Notes: generated from the letters alone by a model not told the origin. A stretch of 40,616 nt of DNA from Treponema sp. (GCA_031286205.1 JAITUR010000122.1:1-40616), one strand, 5' to 3'; counted from the stretch's first letter, positions 7,855 to 17,118 are shown. Numbers and translations: made by a program.

Positions 7855-7869
7855 ACGATTTACACGGAT

Positions 7870-8301
7870 CTAAAATCTATATAATCGTATGGAAACCCGT
7901 CCTGTTGTACTGTTAAGCGGAATTTTTTGCCTGTCAAAATTTTTAGATGGAAAACCCTGGCCATTATAATTTGAAATCCCAACCAATTCTTTTGGAATAC
8001 CAAAGAGTCCGTAATCTAATTTTTGGTTATTATTGGCATCCTGAAATGCCGATATTACATAGTCGCCGGGCGGAACAGAAACTGTCTGAACCGCTACAGC
8101 GCTGTTATCGTTTAATTCAAAAGCAAAATCCGGCTGTTCCCTTCTAAAACTATCGGCATTGGAAAATAAAACCAGATACACTTTACCGCCATTAACCGTT
8201 AAATTAGTAACCTCTATGGTAATGCTTACATTCTGCGACTGAGAAAAACAATTAATTGCTGTAAAACTCAGCAAAAATAACAAGCCGATAAACTTTTTCA
8301 T
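7870..8301 (-). CDS. DUF2141 secreted protein
   Basis: A 143-residue exported protein with a signal peptide (1-21, ending CFSQS). The mature part has the DUF2141 pattern: GGKVYLVLFSNADSF, PPGDYVISAFQDANNNQKLD and GIPKELVGISN. This is a small beta-sandwich family of unknown function found in envelopes of many bacteria. It starts five bases after the stop of the aminotransferase gene, so it is the last gene of that operon, and it converges with the SPOR gene. Confidence 0.85.
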   Translation of the reverse strand: MKKFIGLLFLLSFTAINCFSQSQNVSITIEVTNLTVNGGKVYLVLFSNADSFRREQPDFAFELNDNSAVAVQTVSVPPGDYVISAFQDANNNQKLDYGLFGIPKELVGISNYNGQGFPSKNFDRQKIPLNSTTGRVSIRLYRF

Positions 8302-8306
8302 ATTTT

Positions 8307-9521
8307 TTACTCTTGCCTATATCCTTCCAGAAAGCTGCCCAGGCGTGTCATTGCATCTTTTAAGGTATCTTTATCCGGCAGGAAAATAATGCGGAAGTGA
8401 TCCGGTTCTTTGCAATTAAAACCTGTCCCGTGAACCATAAGCAGGCGTTTTTCCCGTAAAAGATCCAGCATAAACTTTTCGTCAGAGGTAATATTGAATC
8501 GCTTTGTATCGATTTTTGGGAAACAGTACAATGCGCCTTTGGGTTTTACTACAGAGATTCCGGGAATTTCCTTTGTCATATTGTATGCAATATCTCTTTG
8601 TTCAAGCAGGCGGCCGCCCGGCAAAAGCAGGTCTTTAATGCTTTGGTAGCCGCCAAGAGCAGTTTGAATCCCATACTGAGAAATCATATTGGGGCATAGA
8701 CGCATATTCGCAAGCATATCAAGCCCGTCTACATAATCGGCGGCTATTTTTTTATTGCCGGAAAGAACCATCCAGCCCGCGCGGAAACCGGCGGCACGGT
8801 ATGCCTTGCTAAGACCGTCAAAGGTAATTGTTAAAACATCCGCCGCAATAGTGGATATGGGAATAAAGACAGCATCGTCATAAGTAATACGACCGTAGAT
8901 TTCATCGGCATAGATAATCAATTTATTTTCTCTTGCTATTTGTACAATTCCTTCCAGTACGGAACGGTCGTAAACGGCTCCTGTCGGGTTATTCGGGTTT
9001 ATTACCACAATCGCCTTGGTGTTAGGTGTAATTTTAGAGCGAATATCGTCCAAATCGGGGTTCCAGTCTGCGGATTCATCGCAAATATAGTGAACCGCCT
9101 TGCCGGAAGAAAGAGTAACCGCGGCAGTCCAAAGAGGATAATCCGGCATGGGAATTAATATTTCGTCCCCGGGATTAAGAAGCGCCTGCATGGTCATCAT
9201 TATAAGTTCGCTTACGCCATTCCCAATAAAAATATCATCGATACGGACATCCATTACTCCCTTAATCTGAAAGTCCTGCATTACTGCTTTTCTGGCGGCA
9301 AAAAGCCCGCGGCCATCGCCATAGGCTTGCGCGCTGTGCAAATTTACAACAATATCGCGGAGAATTTCGTCCGGCGCGTTAAAGCCAAAAGCGGCAGGGT
9401 TTCCGGTATTTAGCTTAATAACCCTAAAGCCTTCTTCTTCGATTCTTTTGGCTTCTTTAAGAACCGGCCCGCGGATGTCGTAGCATACATTATCAAGTTT
9501 TTTTGATTTTATTATATTCAT
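8307..9521 (-). CDS. alaA: Alanine-type class I aminotransferase
   Basis: A cytosolic PLP enzyme, probably transferring the amino group between glutamate and pyruvate. The N-terminus KSKKLDNVCYDIRGPVLKEA and KLNTGNPAAFGF match the AlaA/YfbQ subgroup closely. NPNNPTG is at 175-181, YADEIYG at 204-210, and the PLP lysine is Lys239 in GLSKAYR. I chose the ATG at 9521 (404 residues) over an upstream in-frame start at 9590, because it forms an ATGA overlap with the preceding stop and has AGGAAA in front. It is cotranscribed with the membrane protein upstream and the DUF2141 gene downstream. Confidence 0.93.
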   Translation of the reverse strand: MNIIKSKKLDNVCYDIRGPVLKEAKRIEEEGFRVIKLNTGNPAAFGFNAPDEILRDIVVNLHSAQAYGDGRGLFAARKAVMQDFQIKGVMDVRIDDIFIGNGVSELIMMTMQALLNPGDEILIPMPDYPLWTAAVTLSSGKAVHYICDESADWNPDLDDIRSKITPNTKAIVVINPNNPTGAVYDRSVLEGIVQIARENKLIIYADEIYGRITYDDAVFIPISTIAADVLTITFDGLSKAYRAAGFRAGWMVLSGNKKIAADYVDGLDMLANMRLCPNMISQYGIQTALGGYQSIKDLLLPGGRLLEQRDIAYNMTKEIPGISVVKPKGALYCFPKIDTKRFNITSDEKFMLDLLREKRLLMVHGTGFNCKEPDHFRIIFLPDKDTLKDAMTRLGSFLEGYRQE

Positions 9522-10390
9522 AAATTTTCCTGTTCTGTTTCTTCTTTTATGTTTACTGTCTCCGGAGTATCCGGTTTTTGATACAGCCATAAACCTGCTT
9601 CATCTATATATTTTCTGACAATGGCTACATGCATATCTGTTCCCAGCCGGTCAGCTTCTTTTGTCCAATCATTGATATTTTTTAATGCGGCGTTTACCCT
9701 GCGGCGGCCAATATCGGCTATGGAGCAGCACTCTTCCTGTTTTAGGGAGTACTTTGCCAAAGACCCTTGCAGGAAGTACGAGCTTAATCCGGTAAGAATA
9801 GCATCGCTGGAAGCGGCAGCTATCGACATGAATTCCTTTTCCGAGGAATTAAACTCGCCGCCCAATAATTGGCAAAAGCCGTAAAACCAGTGCATCCATT
9901 GTCTTTCGTACCTGTTTCCTTTGTTCATATATGTATGAAAAAAGGCTGCCGCCCCCTTGTTGTCGCCGCCCAAAACCCTTGCTGCCCCGAAAACAAGGGC
10001 ATTTTTCTCTACAACCGAAGGTTTAGCAAGCATTGCCTTGCTTTCCAGCTTATTTACCGAGGCATAATCGGTAATAACCAGGTAAGAACTGGCTAAAAGC
10101 TTTACATTGCGGGCATTATACCTGTTTTTTACATAGATAATTTGCTCCAAATAATAGGATAAAGCAGGCCAATCTTCTCGCTCTAAAAGCGAAAGCAGCC
10201 GATAATTTAATAGGAAGAAAACAGTAATGAAAACAAGGAGAAGCCCCATAATGATTAATAGCGGCAATGTGATATATTGGAAACTTGCCGCAAATTCGGT
10301 ACCTGACATTATTGCAGGCATTAAAGCCGTAGCCAAAATAACAACGCTTATTATTGCGATAAAAGCTATTATAAGGTATTTGAATTTCAA
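9518..10390 (-). CDS. Conserved-looking membrane protein, TTG start
   Basis: A 290-residue protein I cannot assign. Two membrane helices lie at the N-terminus (about 5-25 and 39-63), followed by a cytosolic alpha-helical region rich in Ala, Tyr and Leu that could be a TPR-like fold (for example AAAFFHTYMNKGN and GGEFNSSEKEFMSIAAASS). The only reasonable start is TTG at 10390, with GGAG nine bases upstream. The stop overlaps the aminotransferase start by four bases. It diverges from the HD-GYP operon. Confidence 0.75.
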   Translation of the reverse strand: MKFKYLIIAFIAIISVVILATALMPAIMSGTEFAASFQYITLPLLIIMGLLLVFITVFFLLNYRLLSLLEREDWPALSYYLEQIIYVKNRYNARNVKLLASSYLVITDYASVNKLESKAMLAKPSVVEKNALVFGAARVLGGDNKGAAAFFHTYMNKGNRYERQWMHWFYGFCQLLGGEFNSSEKEFMSIAAASSDAILTGLSSYFLQGSLAKYSLKQEECCSIADIGRRRVNAALKNINDWTKEADRLGTDMHVAIVRKYIDEAGLWLYQKPDTPETVNIKEETEQENL

Positions 10391-10409
10391 TGTAAAGATC
10401 TCCTATAAT
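10380..10409 (+). promoter_or_regulatory. Promoter of the HD-GYP/CBS operon
   Basis: TTGAAT (10380-10385) and TATAAT (10404-10409) are separated by 18 bp. The -35 lies inside the first codons of the divergent membrane protein gene, and the -10 is part of the palindrome TATAATTATA, which could serve both directions. Confidence 0.65.
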
Positions 10410-10447
10410 TATAGTATATAGTAGAAGAAAGGAAGTATAAGGTCAAT

Positions 10448-11578
10448 ATGAAGGATTATTTGGTAAAGGGAATACCGCCTAACAGCTTTTTTACAAAAGC
10501 AGTTCTCCTTGACAAGGCGTTTATTTTAACTGCCCCGGAAATGCCGTTTACCCCGGAAATGTCCGAAATCCTGGAAAAATGGAGCTTTAGTACCGTTTAT
10601 TCCGAAGGCGACCAAAGCAGTGCTTCCGATGCTTCTGCGGCGGCAGATGACGGAGGGGCGTCTCTTACCCAGCAATCAGACTCTGAAAAAATGGAAAAAG
10701 CCACAGAATTTTACAAAGGCCTTCTGGCATATACCGAAATTATGTTTACAAAAGCCGCTGTGTCGGGAGATTTAGACTACAAAGATATAACCGATAGAAT
10801 TAAAGATATGGTAGAGTATGTAAAAGAAGATCGCCGTTTTTTAATGAGGGTATTAAAGAATGTCGAGCCCGCTCCGAGCAAAACCTATCTTGCAAGTCAT
10901 TCTGTCCGTTCGACCATAATTTCCATAATAATTGGAACATACTTAAAACTTCCCAACCACCGCCTTTTGGAATTGGCAATTGCCGCCCTTATACACGAAG
11001 TTGGAATGTTAAAACTTCCTACCGCAATTTTTATGAACGACAGGCCGCTAAACGACTCCGAAAAAAAAGCCATTGTTACCCATCCTGTTCTTGGCTACAG
11101 TATGTTAAAGTCTTTGGACTTTCCTTTGCCGATATGTCTTGCCGCGCTTGAACACCACGAAAGAGAAAATGGCGGAGGATATCCGCGCCGTTTATCCAGC
11201 GAAAAAATCAGCTTGTATTCTAAAATAATTGCCGTAGCCTGTTCTTACGAAGCGCTTAGCTCCAAAAGACCTCATAAAGAAGAAAAAGACGGCTATACCG
11301 GCATGCTGGAATTATTAAAAAACGAAGGCAAACAATATGACGATACCGTTGTAAAAGCGCTTGTACTATCTCTTTCTATTTATCCGATTGGTTTATATGT
11401 ATTATTATCCAACAATAAAAAAGGGCAGGTTATAGATGTAAATCCGGAAAACCCCAGATTCCCGATTGTTCAGATTTTTGGAGAAACATCGCCTGACGGA
11501 AGAATTATTACAATGCAGACTACTCAGGATGGATTAAATATTGTAAGGCCGCTTACCCGTGCGGAGATAGATGTTTAA
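10448..11578 (+). CDS. Degenerate HD-GYP domain protein
   Basis: A 376-residue cytosolic protein. Residues 1-80 form an undefined N-terminal region with an acidic Ser/Ala-rich linker. Residues 145-310 follow the HD-GYP fold: His151, LIHEVGMLKLP at 181-191, HPVLGYSML at 212-220, EHHERENGGGYP at 235-246 and IIAVACSYEALSSKRP at 260-275. HD-GYP enzymes hydrolyse cyclic di-GMP. Here the HD dyad is His183-Glu184, the usual Lys after it is Met, and the later metal-binding Asp is Cys265. Catalysis is therefore doubtful and a binding or sensory role is possible. The stop overlaps the start of the CBS protein. AAGG lies before the ATG. Confidence 0.85.
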   Translation: MKDYLVKGIPPNSFFTKAVLLDKAFILTAPEMPFTPEMSEILEKWSFSTVYSEGDQSSASDASAAADDGGASLTQQSDSEKMEKATEFYKGLLAYTEIMFTKAAVSGDLDYKDITDRIKDMVEYVKEDRRFLMRVLKNVEPAPSKTYLASHSVRSTIISIIIGTYLKLPNHRLLELAIAALIHEVGMLKLPTAIFMNDRPLNDSEKKAIVTHPVLGYSMLKSLDFPLPICLAALEHHERENGGGYPRRLSSEKISLYSKIIAVACSYEALSSKRPHKEEKDGYTGMLELLKNEGKQYDDTVVKALVLSLSIYPIGLYVLLSNNKKGQVIDVNPENPRFPIVQIFGETSPDGRIITMQTTQDGLNIVRPLTRAEIDV

Positions 11579-12392
11579 AATGGACTTTATAAAAAAGATT
11601 TTTTCCAAAGAAAAAAAAATAACGGAAGACGAATTACGCCAAACCCTTATAGACGGAGAAAAATCCGGCATTGTAGAAAGCAATGAACGAACAATGGTGG
11701 AAGGAGTTTTTTATCTTGGCGACCGCCATGTCAGCGCTTTTATGACGCATCGTTCAGAGATTCAATGGCTGGATGTTAACGATTCCTACGACGAAAACAA
11801 GGCAAAAGCCCTGGAATACCGCGCGCAAAGATGTTACCCCGTTGTAGACGGAAGCCCCGACGAAATTATTGGAGCAGTTTACCTGGAAGATATTATTTTG
11901 GATTATTTTGATGCCAATCCAAAGGGGTTACGCGCAATAATGAATAAAGCTGAATTTGTGCCAGAAACAATGTCCGCCCTTAAAGCATTTGAATCTTTTA
12001 AACAGGGTCAGGCAAATTTTTTATTTGTAATGGATGAATACGGCGGACTTGCCGGGGTTATTTCCATTAGGGCATTGGTCGAAGAAATTGTCGGAGAACT
12101 GTCTACTCCCGCTCAAAAAGAAGAGCCGTTTATTCGCAGGGAAGACGGAAGTTTCCTTGCAGAAGGAAGCCTGAATATTGACGATGCGGCAAAGGCGCTT
12201 TCTCTTACCGGTCTTGGCGACGACGAAACTGTTTCCGCCGGCGAATATCATACTCTTGCGGGTTTTATTTTATACCTTGCCGGCGAGCTGCCCCGCGTTG
12301 GGGACAGCTTCGAGTATCAAGGTTACCGGTTTAAGGTTGTAGAAATGGACGGAAACAGAATAGACAAAATTGATATTAGGAAGTTATCCTAA
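11571..12392 (+). CDS. CorC/HlyC-type CBS domain protein
   Basis: A 273-residue cytosolic protein. It has a CBS pair (about 55-180, with HVSAFMTHRSEI, GAVYLEDI and FLFVMDEYGGLAGVIS) and a C-terminal CorC_HlyC domain (about 195-272). It lacks the membrane DUF21 region of full CNNM/YtfL-type proteins, as CorC itself does. It is linked in families to Mg/Co resistance or, by name, haemolysin C, but function here is unproven. The ATG at 11571 overlaps the previous gene by eight bases; a second ATG at 11580 just outside that overlap is an alternative start. Confidence 0.9.
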   Translation: MFKMDFIKKIFSKEKKITEDELRQTLIDGEKSGIVESNERTMVEGVFYLGDRHVSAFMTHRSEIQWLDVNDSYDENKAKALEYRAQRCYPVVDGSPDEIIGAVYLEDIILDYFDANPKGLRAIMNKAEFVPETMSALKAFESFKQGQANFLFVMDEYGGLAGVISIRALVEEIVGELSTPAQKEEPFIRREDGSFLAEGSLNIDDAAKALSLTGLGDDETVSAGEYHTLAGFILYLAGELPRVGDSFEYQGYRFKVVEMDGNRIDKIDIRKLS

Positions 12393-13075
12393 AAATTTCC
12401 TCTGTAACCCGCTCTTTGAATACTTACTCTTGTACCAAGCGGAATTGCGGTACATCCATTAAAAGATAAATTGCCTATATTTCTGACTGTCGCCGGTATA
12501 TTAACAGTAACAATGGCGGCGCATCTATAAAACGCGCCTTGTCCAATTGTAATTACACCTTCGGGGAGAGCTACAGTTTCCAAAGCCGAACATTCCCTAA
12601 AAGTATAATCGCTTATAACGGAAGCGCCGGTAGGCCATGTTATAGATCTTAGGCCGGTATTGGCAAATGCGGTTACTCCGATTTCTGTAATGCTGTTTGG
12701 AAGGGTAATTGCGGTTAATGCGCCGCAGCCCTGGAAGGCATCTCTGCCTATTGTTTTAAGACTGCTGGGAAGAGTAACGCTATGCAAAGATTCCGAATTC
12801 TGAAACGCGGCATCTCCAATTACTGTAACTCCGTTAGGAATTACGATACTGGTAATTCTGCTTGTGCGAAATGCTCTTGTCCCAATTTCTTTTACGGGCA
12901 GCCCTTGAATATTTGCAGGAACCCTGACATCTCTTGCGCTACCGCCGTATCCTGTAACAATAACGCCGGAACCGTCCCTGGTAACGCTTACCAGAAAGCT
13001 GCCTTCGTCCTGAGCCATAACCGGAACAGCAATAATTGCGGTAATTATAAGAACAAATAAAATTTTCTTTTTCAT
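12389..13075 (-). CDS. Secreted leucine-rich-repeat protein, BspA-like
   Basis: A 228-residue exported protein with signal peptide MKKKILFVLIITAIIAVPVMAQ. Six or so tandem 23-residue LRR_5 repeats follow (IGTRAFRTSRITSIVIPNGV, IGDAAFQNSESLHSVTLPSS, and so on), as in BspA and Treponema LrrA-type adhesins. It is probably exposed on the cell surface or in the periplasm. AGGAG precedes the ATG. The promoter region contains a perfect inverted repeat, so expression is probably controlled. The stop overlaps the stop of the CBS gene. Confidence 0.88.
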   Translation of the reverse strand: MKKKILFVLIITAIIAVPVMAQDEGSFLVSVTRDGSGVIVTGYGGSARDVRVPANIQGLPVKEIGTRAFRTSRITSIVIPNGVTVIGDAAFQNSESLHSVTLPSSLKTIGRDAFQGCGALTAITLPNSITEIGVTAFANTGLRSITWPTGASVISDYTFRECSALETVALPEGVITIGQGAFYRCAAIVTVNIPATVRNIGNLSFNGCTAIPLGTRVSIQRAGYRGNF

Positions 13076-13102
13076 GAATATCTCCTTTATATAGTGTTTT
13101 TA

Positions 13103-13121
13103 GGTAGTAAAATATACTACC
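13103..13121. promoter_or_regulatory. Operator-like palindrome at the LRR gene promoter
   Basis: GGTAGTA and TACTACC are perfect 7-bp inverted arms around AAATA. The site overlaps the -10 element of the LRR gene promoter, which is the expected place for a repressor. Confidence 0.6.
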
Positions 13122-13142
13122 ATAGACTGAAAAAAAAGTCAA
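13114..13142 (-). promoter_or_regulatory. Promoter of the LRR protein gene
   Basis: On the minus strand TTGACT (13142-13137) is 17 bp from TAGTAT (13119-13114). Confidence 0.55.
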
Positions 13143-13196
13143 GGATTGCTGTCTGTTTGCCCAAAATCGGGCGTTTTACGGTATTCTCGCCTGAAG

Positions 13197-13226
13197 TTGA
13201 CAAAACCGCCCTTTTTGATATATTAT
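13197..13226 (+). promoter_or_regulatory. Promoter of the small lipoprotein gene
   Basis: A perfect TTGACA (13197-13202) is 18 bp from TATTAT (13221-13226); TATATT at 13219 with a 16-bp spacer is an equally good reading. Confidence 0.75.
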
Positions 13227-13247
13227 ATTCATTATAGAGAGGTTAAA

Positions 13248-13646
13248 ATGAGAATAATTATTATTTTAAAACCTTTTGTAATCATACAGATTTTATTAAT
13301 TTTGCTGTTTTCGTCTTGCGCTTCGAGCAGTCCATTTGTTTACGGGGAAAAAGTCAATACTGGCGCAGAAACAATCCAAAAACTGGGTTTTCTAGAAACT
13401 AAATACGAATATTCTCTTAGCTATGCTAGCGACAAAACATTGCTGGCAAGGTCTCATTTTGAATTATATAAGATTGCCCAAAAAGAATACGGAAGAGATG
13501 TAGAAATTGTAAATATAGTTATAAAAAAAGAAGGTTCATATAAGAATATTTTTTTAATTATACCATGGCTATTTGGTAATTATTTTGATGGTAGTTACAT
13601 GAACATTCATGCAAAGGGAGAAGTAATTAAATATCTAGAGCCTTAG
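13248..13646 (+). CDS. Small lipoprotein, unknown function
   Basis: A 132-residue protein with a hydrophobic signal and lipobox LLFSSC (Cys24), so it is probably a lipoprotein of the inner or outer membrane. The mature part has alternating polar and hydrophobic segments (ETKYEYSLSYASDKTLLARS, VEIVNIVIKKEGSY) but no domain I recognise. The start at 13248 follows a weak GAGAGG site and fits the strong promoter. An upstream in-frame start at 13146 would precede that promoter and is rejected. The gene overlaps the converging helicase gene by four bases. Confidence 0.75.
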   Translation: MRIIIILKPFVIIQILLILLFSSCASSSPFVYGEKVNTGAETIQKLGFLETKYEYSLSYASDKTLLARSHFELYKIAQKEYGRDVEIVNIVIKKEGSYKNIFLIIPWLFGNYFDGSYMNIHAKGEVIKYLEP

Positions 13647-14860
13647 TGTTCTTCCTGAAAATCAATTTCGCTAATCCGTCCGCCGTAGAGTTCTTTTGGG
13701 GTAATTTTTATTTTCAGCTTTTTTTCCAATGACGCAAGCAGGCGCATTTGAGTTTCATCGCCGATAGTTATCATTATGCCGCTCTTTCCCGCTCTTCCTG
13801 TGCGGCCGGCGCGGTGTATGTAAAATTCTCCGTCGGCAGGGACATCGAGTGCTACTACATGCGTTACGCCGCGGATATCCAAACCGCGGGCAGCAAGATC
13901 TGTCGCAACAAGAACCTGCACGCTGCCGTTACGGAAAGAATCCAGCGCCGCCTTGCGATCTTCGGCAGTTACCGGTTTTTTATTTACTTTGCCAATTAGA
14001 GCCGCAGCGGCAATTTTATGATGTACAAGACGCGAATAAATAAGAGCGGCATCGTCGTTTTTTCCCGTAAAAACAAGGATTTTTATTTTTGATTTTTTAC
14101 TCTTGCCTGTTTGATTATTTATTGCCGCCAAAAGAGATCGCAGGGTTTGTGTTTTTTTTCGTTTTTCGCTGAAAATAGCCCAATGCTTAATTTGATCGCG
14201 CAATATTTCGTGATCCTCGCTTTCTGCAAGTTCGGCATCCTTAAAAAGAACGCCTAATTGTTCGTAAGTTTTTTTCCCGACAGTAGCGGAACATCCAATT
14301 ACCTGTAAACGGGGAGCTTCCGGATTACGGCGGCCTGTTTCTCTTTTAATAATCGATAATAACCCTGTGGTATCTTCCAGGCATTCCTGCACTGTTAAAC
14401 GATCCGCTTCGTCTAAAATTAAAAAACTTAACAAGTTTAGTTTTAACTTGCCCATTTTTGCAAGAGCAAACAGGCGGCCGGGATTCCCAATAACAATTAA
14501 AGGCTTTTGCCTTTTTAATGTTTCTATCTGTTTGTCTATACTTGCAGAGCCAATCAATAACATTGGTTTTATATCCGGCAATAAAAATTCCACTTCGTTT
14601 TTTATTTGGGAACATAATTCAAGAGTAGGCGCGGCAATTAATATTGCCGGCCCCTGCTTTTTTTCTTCTATTAATTGTAATACAGGCAAAAGATACGCAA
14701 AAGTTTTTCCGGTTCCCGTAGCCGAACGGAATAAAATACTCTTGCCTTCCATTAATTTTGGAATAACAAGTTGTTGAATACCCGTAGGATTTTTTATATA
14801 CCTTTCGTTTAGTTTATTTATAAAATAAGAATTAACATTAATGTCTTCGAACCCTTGCAT
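13643..14860 (-). CDS. DEAD-box RNA helicase
   Basis: An ATP-dependent RNA-unwinding protein of 405 residues, probably working in ribosome assembly or mRNA turnover. The motifs are complete: Q motif near NPTGIQQ (24-30), motif I ATGTGKT (47-53), PTLELC (78-83), GNPGR (125-129), DEAD (150-153), SAT (191-193), then ARGLDIRGVTHVV and HRAGRTGRAG in the second RecA domain. There is no long basic C-terminal tail. The start has GAGGAAA upstream. It could correspond to RhlE, CsdA or a DbpA-like enzyme; I cannot say which. Confidence 0.93.
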   Translation of the reverse strand: MQGFEDINVNSYFINKLNERYIKNPTGIQQLVIPKLMEGKSILFRSATGTGKTFAYLLPVLQLIEEKKQGPAILIAAPTLELCSQIKNEVEFLLPDIKPMLLIGSASIDKQIETLKRQKPLIVIGNPGRLFALAKMGKLKLNLLSFLILDEADRLTVQECLEDTTGLLSIIKRETGRRNPEAPRLQVIGCSATVGKKTYEQLGVLFKDAELAESEDHEILRDQIKHWAIFSEKRKKTQTLRSLLAAINNQTGKSKKSKIKILVFTGKNDDAALIYSRLVHHKIAAAALIGKVNKKPVTAEDRKAALDSFRNGSVQVLVATDLAARGLDIRGVTHVVALDVPADGEFYIHRAGRTGRAGKSGIMITIGDETQMRLLASLEKKLKIKITPKELYGGRISEIDFQEEH

Positions 14861-14878
14861 ATCTTTCCTCGCTGCCTG

Positions 14879-15640
14879 TTACAATATACTTTGTAAAAAT
14901 TGTCTTGTTCGTTCGTACCGCGGATAAGAAAATATTTCCTGCGGTCTTCCCTCTTCCAGTATTCTTCCTTCGTACATAAAAGCCACCCTGTCGGCAACTT
15001 CGCGCGCAAAACCCATCTCGTGAGTCACAACCACCATAGTCATGCCTCCGCTTGCCAGCTGCTTCATAACGGCAAGTACTTCTCCTACAAGTTCCGGGTC
15101 AAGCGAGGAAGTCGGCTCGTCGAAAAGCATAATACGCGGTTCCATTGCAAGAGCGCGGGCAATAGCCACCCTTTGCTGCTGGCCGCCGGATAACTGCGAA
15201 GGATAAACATTTACCTTATCTCCCAATCCTACTCTTTCCATAATATTTAATGATTTTTTGTGCGCTTCTTCCAAGGGAAGTTTTCGTACATGAAGAGGAG
15301 CAAGCATTACATTTTCCAAAGCTGTTTTGTGCGGAAAAAGATTAAACCTCTGAAACACCATTCCAACTTCCAACAGGGTTTTATTTTTCTCGCTATTGCT
15401 CATTTTAACGCGATTTATTCCGTTATGGCAGTCAAACACAAGTTTATCTTCTATGTAAATTTGACCTTCATCTATTGTTTCCAGATGATTCAGAGTCCGC
15501 AAGAAAGTGGATTTTCCTGCACCGGAAGGGCCGATAATACAAACAACTTCGTTTCTTTTTACGGTAAAAGATATATCTTTTAATACTTCGATTGTCTTTT
15601 TAAAAGTTTTGCTTACTTTTACGGCTTTAATCATTGACAT
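14879..15640 (-). CDS. glnQ: Polar amino-acid ABC transporter ATPase
   Basis: ATP-binding subunit of a polar amino-acid uptake system, bound to the cytoplasmic face of the membrane. The 253-residue protein has Walker [10 protein letters not shown] (37-45), [16 protein letters not shown] after the Q-loop, signature LSGGQQQ (150-156) and Walker B IMLFDEP (170-176) with a following H-loop (VVTHEMGFA). It is the third gene of an operon with binding protein and permease, ten bases after the permease stop. Substrate (glutamine, histidine, cystine or similar) is not decided by sequence; the symbol is by family. Confidence 0.93.
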   Translation of the reverse strand: MSMIKAVKVSKTFKKTIEVLKDISFTVKRNEVVCIIGPSGAGKSTFLRTLNHLETIDEGQIYIEDKLVFDCHNGINRVKMSNSEKNKTLLEVGMVFQRFNLFPHKTALENVMLAPLHVRKLPLEEAHKKSLNIMERVGLGDKVNVYPSQLSGGQQQRVAIARALAMEPRIMLFDEPTSSLDPELVGEVLAVMKQLASGGMTMVVVTHEMGFAREVADRVAFMYEGRILEEGRPQEIFSYPRYERTRQFLQSIL

Positions 15641-15650
15641 AAAGACTCTT

Positions 15651-16313
15651 TTATTCGTAAACCGAATATTTTTTTTCCAGTTTGCGGAAAATAAAGCTAA
15701 AGATGGCTGTGATGATTAAATAAAGAATCATTGCAGGAATAAAAACAAGAGTAGAGCCGGTAGAATCTTGTATTCTTCTTGTTGCCCTTGTTATGTCAAC
15801 CAGCGCAATTATTGATACAAGCGATGTATCTTTTAACATCATTATAAATTCATTTCCAACGGGCGGAATAAGCCTCCTGATTGACTGAGGAATTATAACA
15901 AGGCGCAAAGCCTGCATATAAGTAAGCCCCAGAGCGCGGGATGCCTCGAACTGTCCCTTGTCTATACTTTGAAGCGCCGCCCTGATAATTTCTGCAAGAT
16001 AGGCGGCGGCATTAAGCGAAAAAGCAATAAAAGCTGCAATAAAACGATTGTTAATTGTAAGCGCGGGAATAATCGTTGGCAATGCATAGTAAACAAAAAA
16101 TATTTGCATTAATAACGGAGTTCCGCGGAAAAAGAAAATATACGCACTGCATAATTTGCTTATAAAAGCATTTTTGGACATTTTACCCAATGCAAGGAAC
16201 AGGCTTAACACAAGACCGGCGCTTACTGCCAATACAGTAAGCAGTACCGTAATCTGCGCCCCCCTTAGAAGCTGAGGCATCCATGAAATAATTATTGTCT
16301 TTATTGTTTCCAT
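15651..16313 (-). CDS. Polar amino-acid ABC transporter permease
   Basis: A 220-residue inner-membrane permease of the HisM/GlnP type. About five membrane helices are visible, along with the cytoplasmic EAA-type loop, here [29 protein letters not shown], which contacts the ATPase. It sits 13 bases after the binding-protein stop, with no clear Shine-Dalgarno, and is followed by the ATPase gene, so the three form one operon. A single permease suggests a homodimeric channel. Confidence 0.93.
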   Translation of the reverse strand: METIKTIIISWMPQLLRGAQITVLLTVLAVSAGLVLSLFLALGKMSKNAFISKLCSAYIFFFRGTPLLMQIFFVYYALPTIIPALTINNRFIAAFIAFSLNAAAYLAEIIRAALQSIDKGQFEASRALGLTYMQALRLVIIPQSIRRLIPPVGNEFIMMLKDTSLVSIIALVDITRATRRIQDSTGSTLVFIPAMILYLIITAIFSFIFRKLEKKYSVYE

Positions 16314-16326
16314 CTGTTTTATTGTA

Positions 16327-17118
16327 TTATCTCTTTAACGCCGATACTAAATCCATACCGTTAAAATGTTCTTCGGAAAATTTTAACATGGTTCCATCTT
16401 CTAAAAGTTCGCTTATTGCATTGTTAACAGCATTAAAAAGATTGTTATTGTCTTTTTTAATAATAATGCCGAATTCTTCTTTGCCGCCCTGCCAGACAAT
16501 TTCATAAAAATCGGAACGGGCAAGATATTCGTAAGCAACTACAATATCTGTCATAATTGCATCTACTCTGCCAAGCCTAAGCTCGTCGAAACAGTACATT
16601 ACCTTGTCATAGGCGTATGGGGTAAAACGCAATCCCTCCTTTGCAAGATCCGCCATAATATACTCGGAAGTTGTGGCTTCCTGAAAAGCAACACCAAGAC
16701 CCCCAAGATCGGAAGGTGAGCTTACACGCCGCCTGGAATTTCTGGGAAGAACAATTGCAAGTGTATTTTGAATATATGGCTTGCTTACATTATAGTTTAT
16801 TATTCTTTCCGGTGTAATTGTAACAGACGAAATTATACAATCGTATCTTTTTGCATCGACTCCTGCAAAAATACCGTCCCATGCGGTATCTATAAATTCA
16901 ATTTTTAAATCCAGTTTTTCTCCGATTGCATTTGCCAGACTTATATCGAAACCTGCAGGATTTCCATTATCGTCGTAATACTCCATAGGAGGGTATCCAA
17001 TTTCTATACCTACCATTAAAACACCCTTTTTCAGAGTAAGACCATCGGTTTCTCTTAAACAACCGGAATAAAATACAAGAAAAAATATTATAAAAATATA
17101 AAATAAAACATTCTTCAT
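16327..17118 (-). CDS. Amino-acid-binding lipoprotein of the ABC transporter
   Basis: Family 3 solute-binding protein that captures the substrate outside the membrane and hands it to the permease. Residues 1-20 are a lipoprotein signal ending in FYSGC (Cys20). The mature part has LMVGIEIGYPPMEYYDDNGNPAGFDISLANAIGEKL and AWDGIFAGVDAKRYDCIISSVTITPERI, the family hallmarks. I chose ATG at 17118 (263 residues). The upstream in-frame ATG at 17154 lies between the -35 and -10 elements. The -10 TATAAT ends six bases before this ATG, so the message is probably leaderless despite an AAGGAC immediately upstream. Confidence 0.92.
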   Translation of the reverse strand: MKNVLFYIFIIFFLVFYSGCLRETDGLTLKKGVLMVGIEIGYPPMEYYDDNGNPAGFDISLANAIGEKLDLKIEFIDTAWDGIFAGVDAKRYDCIISSVTITPERIINYNVSKPYIQNTLAIVLPRNSRRRVSSPSDLGGLGVAFQEATTSEYIMADLAKEGLRFTPYAYDKVMYCFDELRLGRVDAIMTDIVVAYEYLARSDFYEIVWQGGKEEFGIIIKKDNNNLFNAVNNAISELLEDGTMLKFSEEHFNGMDLVSALKR

